A stretch of 9,345 bases of DNA, from NCBI GenBank assembly GCA_902783295.1, contig CACZQT010000015.1, positions 1-9,345 of the forward strand, in the 5' to 3' direction. The notes beneath the pieces are model-generated. The model was not told where the DNA came from, ran no database searches, and saw nothing but the letters and a program-made list of their open reading frames with translations. Source of the stretch: an uncultured Lachnospiraceae bacterium (GTDB taxonomy: Bacteria; Bacillota; Clostridia; Lachnospirales; Lachnospiraceae). Positions within the stretch are counted from its first letter, which is position 1, and every line of letters starts with the position of its first letter. The position numbers were made by a program, and so were the translations under genes. Of the stretch, positions 5,762 through 9,345 are shown one piece after another.

Positions 5762-7864
5762 ATGAAGAGAAAGCTTTTTGCCGGCCTGCTGGCGTTCTTC
5801 ATGGCTGCGGCAGTGATGCTGCCCGTACAGGTGAAGGCGGACGGCCAGCGCGTGGTTACGCTTGGTGCGAACCTAAGTGAGGAACAGGAAAAATCCATTC
5901 TCCGTTATTTCGGGATTAATGATCTTTCCAAGGTAGAAGTCATTTATATCACCAACCAGGACGAAAGGGATCACCTGGCGTCCTATATTCCGCTGGAGCA
6001 GATCGGAACCCGTACCCTGAGCTGCGCCTATGTCAGCCCTACGAATTCAGGCGGCATCCGTGTGAAAACAGCCAACCTGAATTATGTCACCAGCAACATG
6101 TTCGCATCCACTCTGTCTACCCTTGGCATTGTGAACTGCGACGTTATCGCGGCGGCTCCTTTCCCGATCTCCGGTACAGGCGCTCTGACCGGTGTGATCA
6201 TGGCTTATGAAGAAGCCAGCGGTGAAAAGCTGGCACAGAGCCGTAAGGATCTGGCCACCCAGGAGCTGATCACCACAGGTACCCTGGCGGATGAGATCGG
6301 ACAGCTGCAGGCGACCGAGGTGGTTAACGACATCAAAATCCAGATTATCGGCAATCAGGTGGAAGACGAGGAAATGATTGACATGATCGTGGATGAGGTG
6401 GTGAACCGGCTGAATGAAAGAAGCTTTTCCGATGAGGAAGAGATGATGGTCGTGGAAGAGGACGTGGATCTGCTGGACGATGAGGACCGGGAAATGCTGA
6501 AGGACCTGGCCCGTCAGATCGCAGAGCAGAAATACGACTATGAAGAGATGCGTGATACCCTGGAACGTGTGGACGGCAACATCCGCAGCCAGACCGGCGG
6601 AGACACCATCATCAATAATGACATCAGCATCGTGAATAACAACACTGTAATCACAGACAACAGTGACAACAGCATTATGGTCATCGACATCTCCACGCCG
6701 GAGGACGATGAAGAAGAAATGGTGGTTGAAGAAGATCCGGACAGCATTCTGAACTTCACGGACGACAGCGCTCTGGGCGAGGACGTCGTCAGTGATTCCA
6801 CCAACCGGGAAGACAACCTGCCTCAGGACCTGGAAGAAGAGGATGACATGGAAGTTGAAGGCTCCGGTTTCGATATCTTCGAGGACGAAGGGGATGAAGA
6901 CGGGAATGACGAAATGGTGATGGAACCGGAAGTCATTACTGCCGAACCGGAAGTTATTACGGCTGAACCGGAAGAAGACATCGACCTTGTCCTGGAGAAC
7001 GAGGAAGAAGATGTCTTCCCCGCCGTGATCGCCATGGAACCGGAAGAAGAGCCTGAGGAAGAGGAAGAAGATCTTCCCTGGGATGAACCGGAAGAGACAG
7101 AACCTGCGGAAGAAGACCTTCCCTGGGATGAACCGGAAGAAGAATTTGAGGGAGAGGAAGAAGATCTTCTCTGGGAGGAAACAGAAGGAGAAGAGGAAGA
7201 AGACATGCTGGTCGATGAGGAGCCTGTCTGGGCGGATGCGAAGATTGCCTGGGACGGCACCCTCGGAGGCATTCTGCCGGTATATGTGGCTGCCGGTGAT
7301 CTGACTCCTGTAGAAGGAACCCTGGTTCTGAAAGAAGACGGAACAAAGGTTGCCGAAATTGACCTGTCCGTACCGGACAACTGGGCTGCTTCTCCGATAG
7401 ACTATGAAACCCTGGAAAAACTCGGCTGGTCTGAGGGTACGGTGATCACGGTGATTACCGGAACGGATGCCGGACTGGGGATGATGAGTGAGATGGAGGC
7501 TGCTGTGGATCTGACGGCAGCAGCACCGGACGGCGGACGTTTCTATGCCGAAGCGGAGGCAGAAGTTTTCACCCCCGGCTACGGAGCTATGGTACGCCTG
7601 AAGAAGAGCCAGGATCTGCTGTCCGATAAGGAAATCACAGTATCGCTCTATACTGACCTGGAAGACAGTTACGCAGAGATTCTCAACAACGATATGTTTA
7701 TCGCAGAGGTTTCTGCAGAAGAAGTGATCTTCGGCGAAGAAGACAGCTTTACGGTCAGCTTCCTGGAAGAAGGGGTGGCATCCGTCACAATCAACTGGTA
7801 CGACATGGATGGAACTGCCGCCGGAACGACCTCCTTCAGCCTGCCGGTTCAGGCAGAGCATTGA
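5762..7864 (+). CDS. Large exported DUF1002 (YpuA-like) protein with acidic repeats and an unknown C-terminal region
   Basis: This 700-residue protein starts with a type-I signal peptide (about 1-26, VKA/DG, no lipobox). Residues about 30-270 match DUF1002: VVTLGANLSEEQ (31-42), IGTRTLSCAYV (81-91), GGIRVKTANLNYVTS (97-111) and SGTGALTGVIMAYE (137-150), plus a later helical part ending EQKYDYEEMRDTLERV. That family is exported and of unknown function, commonly near 300 residues. Here follow an Asn-rich stretch (284-303), a very acidic segment (about 312-490) and a probably beta-rich region (491-700) that I do not recognise. There is no Lys, Arg or His between 350 and 493. The start is ATG 5762, since AAAGGAGG lies 6 nt upstream and the signal peptide begins there; the frame stays open back to 5495 but that part runs through promoter and palindromes. 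It stands alone between terminators. The architecture suggests an extracytoplasmic surface or ion-binding role, which is speculative. Confidence 0.9.
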   Translation: MKRKLFAGLLAFFMAAAVMLPVQVKADGQRVVTLGANLSEEQEKSILRYFGINDLSKVEVIYITNQDERDHLASYIPLEQIGTRTLSCAYVSPTNSGGIRVKTANLNYVTSNMFASTLSTLGIVNCDVIAAAPFPISGTGALTGVIMAYEEASGEKLAQSRKDLATQELITTGTLADEIGQLQATEVVNDIKIQIIGNQVEDEEMIDMIVDEVVNRLNERSFSDEEEMMVVEEDVDLLDDEDREMLKDLARQIAEQKYDYEEMRDTLERVDGNIRSQTGGDTIINNDISIVNNNTVITDNSDNSIMVIDISTPEDDEEEMVVEEDPDSILNFTDDSALGEDVVSDSTNREDNLPQDLEEEDDMEVEGSGFDIFEDEGDEDGNDEMVMEPEVITAEPEVITAEPEEDIDLVLENEEEDVFPAVIAMEPEEEPEEEEEDLPWDEPEETEPAEEDLPWDEPEEEFEGEEEDLLWEETEGEEEEDMLVDEEPVWADAKIAWDGTLGGILPVYVAAGDLTPVEGTLVLKEDGTKVAEIDLSVPDNWAASPIDYETLEKLGWSEGTVITVITGTDAGLGMMSEMEAAVDLTAAAPDGGRFYAEAEAEVFTPGYGAMVRLKKSQDLLSDKEITVSLYTDLEDSYAEILNNDMFIAEVSAEEVIFGEEDSFTVSFLEEGVASVTINWYDMDGTAAGTTSFSLPVQAEH
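6923..6964 (+). repeat. Tandem 7-residue repeat EPEVITA in the acidic segment
   Basis: Residues 388-394 and 395-401 of the DUF1002 protein are identical EPEVITA units, followed by a partial third unit (EPEE). The two 21-bp DNA units differ at three positions, all synonymous, so the protein repeat is conserved more tightly than the DNA. Confidence 0.85.
7064..7180 (+). repeat. Degenerate acidic Trp-containing repeats EEDLPWDEPEE
   Basis: EEDLPWDEPEE occurs at residues 435-445 and 450-460 of the DUF1002 protein, and a diverged EEDLLWEE at 466-473. The tryptophans (440, 455, 471, with a possible fourth at 490) recur every 15-19 residues. Around them, 39 of the 70 residues at 421-490 are Asp or Glu. 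The DNA is correspondingly purine-rich (GAAGAA runs). Confidence 0.85.
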
Positions 7865-7889
7865 TGGCCGGAATACAATGAAACAGACG

Positions 7890-7920
7890 AGAGGGCTGCG
7901 AAAGCAGCCCTCTGTTTTTT
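7890..7920 (+). terminator. Intrinsic terminator of the DUF1002 gene
   Basis: AGAGGGCTGC (7890-7899) pairs perfectly with GCAGCCCTCT (7904-7913) around a GAAA tetraloop. GTTTTTT follows (7914-7920). It begins 26 nt after the stop codon. Confidence 0.95.
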
Positions 7921-7942
7921 ATCATACAGGAAATTTCTCCGG

Positions 7943-7968
7943 AGAGTGTGCAAATGCACTCTTTTTTT
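7943..7968 (+). terminator. Second, tandem intrinsic terminator
   Basis: AGAGTG (7943-7948) pairs with CACTCT (7957-7962) around an 8-nt loop, and a run of seven T ends the element (7962-7968). It follows the first terminator by about 23 nt with no gene between. It may act as a backup that insulates the hyp promoter downstream, or be a remnant of an older transcription unit. Confidence 0.7.
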
Positions 7969-8020
7969 GTAGACAAACAGGAATGTTCTTGTAAAAAATG
8001 GAAAAAAATTAAAATTCTCT

Positions 8021-8049
8021 TTCCCAAACATGAATATTCGTGTTATAAT
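8021..8049 (+). promoter_or_regulatory. Extended -10 promoter of the hypCD operon
   Basis: A perfect -10 box TATAAT (8044-8049) is preceded by TGT, giving the extended TGnTATAAT form. A weak -35 box TTCCCA (8021-8026, four of six) lies 17 bp upstream, in AT-rich DNA. Transcription would start near 8056. A weak -35 with an extended -10 is typical of promoters that are modest or need an activator. I found no convincing sigma-54 type -24/-12 pair near the gene. Confidence 0.8.
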
Positions 8050-8055
8050 GATTCA

Positions 8056-8237
8056 GATATTAGGTTTGACGGGATTATGTTGTCTAAAGACATAGACGAT
8101 TATGCCTGTAGGAATCACCGGACAGCTTCAGGGAAAAGCTGGGGGAACTGACGTCCGCTCGCGGACTTTGTTCCGGAGAACCGGTAATACGGACAGAAAA
8201 CCGCCGACTGGAGTAACGGAAGGGAGTCTTGCAGGGT
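8056..8237 (+). promoter_or_regulatory. Long structured leader of hypC, possible cis-regulatory RNA
   Basis: About 180 nt separate the predicted transcription start from hypC, and no convincing small gene lies here. The RNA can form a three-way junction. The closing stem is ACCGG (8117-8121) with CCGGT (8181-8185). One arm is CAGCTT (8123-8128) with AAGCTG (8136-8141). The other is GGAAC (8144-8148) with GTTCC (8170-8174), continued across an internal loop by GTCCG/CGGAC (8153-8157, 8162-8166). A smaller stem TGTC/GACA lies at 8081-8092. An alternative hairpin CCGG-AGAA-CCGG (8173-8184) would break the junction. Short stretches (8178-8219) faintly recall cobalamin riboswitch sequence, but I see no proper B12 box. 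I match it to no known class. Confidence 0.45.
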
Positions 8238-8465
8238 ATGTGTCTTGCAGTACCGATGAAGATTGTGGAGTTGAAAGGGGATACAGCTCTGGTAGAGAGA
8301 GACGGCATTCGCCGGACAGCCAGGGTTAATTTCCTGAAAGACCCGAAACCGGGGGAATATGTGATGATCCATGCCGGATTTGCCATTGAGCGGCTCACAG
8401 AGGAACAGGCAGAAGAGGACCTGGCCGCGTTCCGTGAGCTTCAGCAGGCAATTGCCGGTCTGTAA
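8238..8465 (+). CDS. hypC: HypC/HybG-type [NiFe]-hydrogenase maturation chaperone
   Basis: This 75-residue protein starts MCLAVP, the invariant HypC N-terminus. Cys2, exposed after Met removal, carries the iron and contacts the hydrogenase large-subunit precursor. It also has GEYVMIHAGFAI (39-50) with the conserved His, and an acidic helical C-terminus. Length and motifs are normal for the family. HypC works with HypD to assemble Fe(CN)2CO and hands it to the large subunit in the cytoplasm. ATG 8238 is chosen over the in-frame TTG 8229 because the family always begins MC. The ribosome binding site GGAAGGGAG (8218-8226) is 11 nt away, rather far, and might be tuned by the long leader. hypD follows after 29 nt. 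Confidence 0.95.
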   Translation: MCLAVPMKIVELKGDTALVERDGIRRTARVNFLKDPKPGEYVMIHAGFAIERLTEEQAEEDLAAFRELQQAIAGL

Positions 8466-8494
8466 GGACGAACAGGAAGGAAAGGGGATTCGTC

Positions 8495-9345
8495 ATGACA
8501 GACCGGAAAGTCACTCACCTCATGGAAATTTGCGGAACCCACACCATGTCCATCGCGAAAGCCGGGATCCGCAGCCTTCTTCCGCCGCATATCCGGCTGG
8601 TTTCCGGCCCGGGATGCCCGGTCTGTGTTACGCCTCCGGAGGTTATTGATGCCGCACTTGCCCTGTCGGAAAGACCGGATGTTATCATCGCGACCTACGG
8701 CGATATGATGCGGGTACCCGGTTCAACGAAAGGGGATAATCTGCGGAAGCGAAGTGCTCTTGGCGCACAGGTACGGGTGGTGTATTCCCCGATGGATGCA
8801 CTGGAAGCGGCAAAGGCCGCTCCCGGGAAAGAAATTGTTTTTCTGGGTGTAGGCTTTGAAACTTCCGCGCCGGGAACGGTTTCAGCGGTGGAGGCGGCAG
8901 CCAGGGAGAACATAAGCAATTTCTCGGTATTTTCCATGCTGAAAAGAACGGAACCCGCCATCAGAGCACTGGCGGCGGATCCGGATTTCAACATCCAGGG
9001 ATTTCTGTGTCCCGGCCACGTGGCGGCTATTGTAGGGGAAGCGGGATTTCGGTTTATTCCGGAAGAACTGGGGATTCCGGCCGTCATCAGCGGGTTTGAA
9101 CCCGTGGAGATCATGCGTTCCATCCGGCAGCTGATGCTGCAGGTCCGGGACGGAGATGCCAGGCTGGAAAATGCTTACACGGCAGTTGTCCGTCCAGAGG
9201 GAAACCGGATGGCCCTGGAACTGATGGACAAATACCTGGAACCTTCCGATTCGGTCTGGCGGGGACTGGGAATGATTCCGGACAGCGGTTACAGGCTTCG
9301 CCCTTCGTTTGCAGCGTGGGACGCGGAAGCCAGGTTTGAGATCCC
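8495..9345 (+). CDS. hypD: HypD, [NiFe]-hydrogenase Fe(CN)2CO assembly protein (cut by window end)
   Basis: The frame is open from ATG 8495 to the window edge, giving 283 complete codons of a family usually near 350-370 residues. Recognised motifs are MEICGTHT (10-17, with Cys13), SGPGCPVC (37-44, with Cys41 and Cys44), TYGDMMRVPGS (67-77), GFETSAP (120-126) and CPGHVA (172-177). These include the cysteines thought to hold the iron and take part in thiol redox chemistry with HypC. The C-terminal cysteines that bind the [4Fe-4S] cluster lie beyond the window. The start is supported by AGGAAGGAAAGGGG upstream. In many genomes hypE follows hypD; that cannot be seen here. Confidence 0.96.
   Translation, partial: MTDRKVTHLMEICGTHTMSIAKAGIRSLLPPHIRLVSGPGCPVCVTPPEVIDAALALSERPDVIIATYGDMMRVPGSTKGDNLRKRSALGAQVRVVYSPMDALEAAKAAPGKEIVFLGVGFETSAPGTVSAVEAAARENISNFSVFSMLKRTEPAIRALAADPDFNIQGFLCPGHVAAIVGEAGFRFIPEELGIPAVISGFEPVEIMRSIRQLMLQVRDGDARLENAYTAVVRPEGNRMALELMDKYLEPSDSVWRGLGMIPDSGYRLRPSFAAWDAEARFEI

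Noticed and set aside
6047..7861. 604-codon open frame on the minus strand
   Set aside because: It lies wholly antisense to the DUF1002 gene, has no ribosome binding site or promoter, and its His/Phe-rich translation is the mirror of GAA/GAT-rich sense codons. It is a codon-bias shadow.
7948..8151. Possible 67-residue gene upstream of hypC
   Set aside because: It starts inside the second terminator, crosses the hyp promoter, has no good ribosome binding site and shows no family features.
8218..8233. Sigma-54 promoter before hypC
   Set aside because: The GG and GC dinucleotides are not at the required GG-N10-GC spacing, and a good sigma-A promoter lies upstream.
8178..8237. Cobalamin riboswitch before hypC
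   Set aside because: A few short stretches look similar (an AACCGGT...CCGCC...GTAACGG order), but the B12 box and the proper paired arms are not visible. I keep it as an unassigned leader.
8102..8329. Possible 75-residue gene overlapping hypC
   Set aside because: It lies in a different frame from hypC, its sequence is low in hydrophobic residues and Arg/Gly/Ser-rich, and it runs over the structured leader. The MCLAVP frame is clearly the real one.

Overview
The window reads as ordinary chromosomal DNA of an anaerobic member of the Bacillota. Supporting signs are consensus sigma-A promoters, strong AAGGAGG-type ribosome binding sites, TTG and ATG starts, intrinsic terminators, and a DUF1002 (YpuA-like) protein. 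Both exported proteins carry plain type-I signal peptides with no lipobox cysteine. For an ABC-transporter binding protein this hints at a diderm lineage such as the Negativicutes, but that is an inference. All supported genes lie on the + strand and form three transcription units.

Unit 1 (about 17-5496) is a complete ABC importer of the BMP/simple-sugar type. It has a strong promoter, a leader with two small hairpins, and an exported DUF3798 binding protein (106-1299). A large GC-rich hairpin without a U-tract (1339-1380) follows. Then come a fused two-domain ATPase (1411-3051, TTG start) and two paralogous BPD_transp_2 permeases (3044-4093 and 4093-5433) with overlapping reading frames, closed by an intrinsic terminator. 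The layout suggests one transcript in which the binding protein is made in excess over the membrane parts. The substrate cannot be read from the sequence.

Unit 2 (about 5497-7968) begins with a cluster of palindromes just after the terminator. A promoter with an embedded palindrome and a leader hairpin follow. The single gene encodes a 700-residue exported protein: an N-terminal DUF1002 region, a long, very acidic segment with Trp-containing repeats, and an unrecognised, probably beta-rich C-terminal region. Two intrinsic terminators follow in tandem.

Unit 3 (from about 8021) has an extended -10 promoter and a leader of about 180 nt that can fold into a three-way junction. It then carries hypC (8238-8465) and hypD (8495 to beyond the window edge), which make and carry the Fe(CN)2CO unit of [NiFe] hydrogenase. 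The cell therefore probably has a [NiFe] hydrogenase encoded elsewhere.

The points most worth a second look are the architecture of the DUF1002 protein, the structured hypC leader, and the hairpins around the transporter and DUF1002 genes. I see no mobile element, CRISPR array, tRNA or rRNA.
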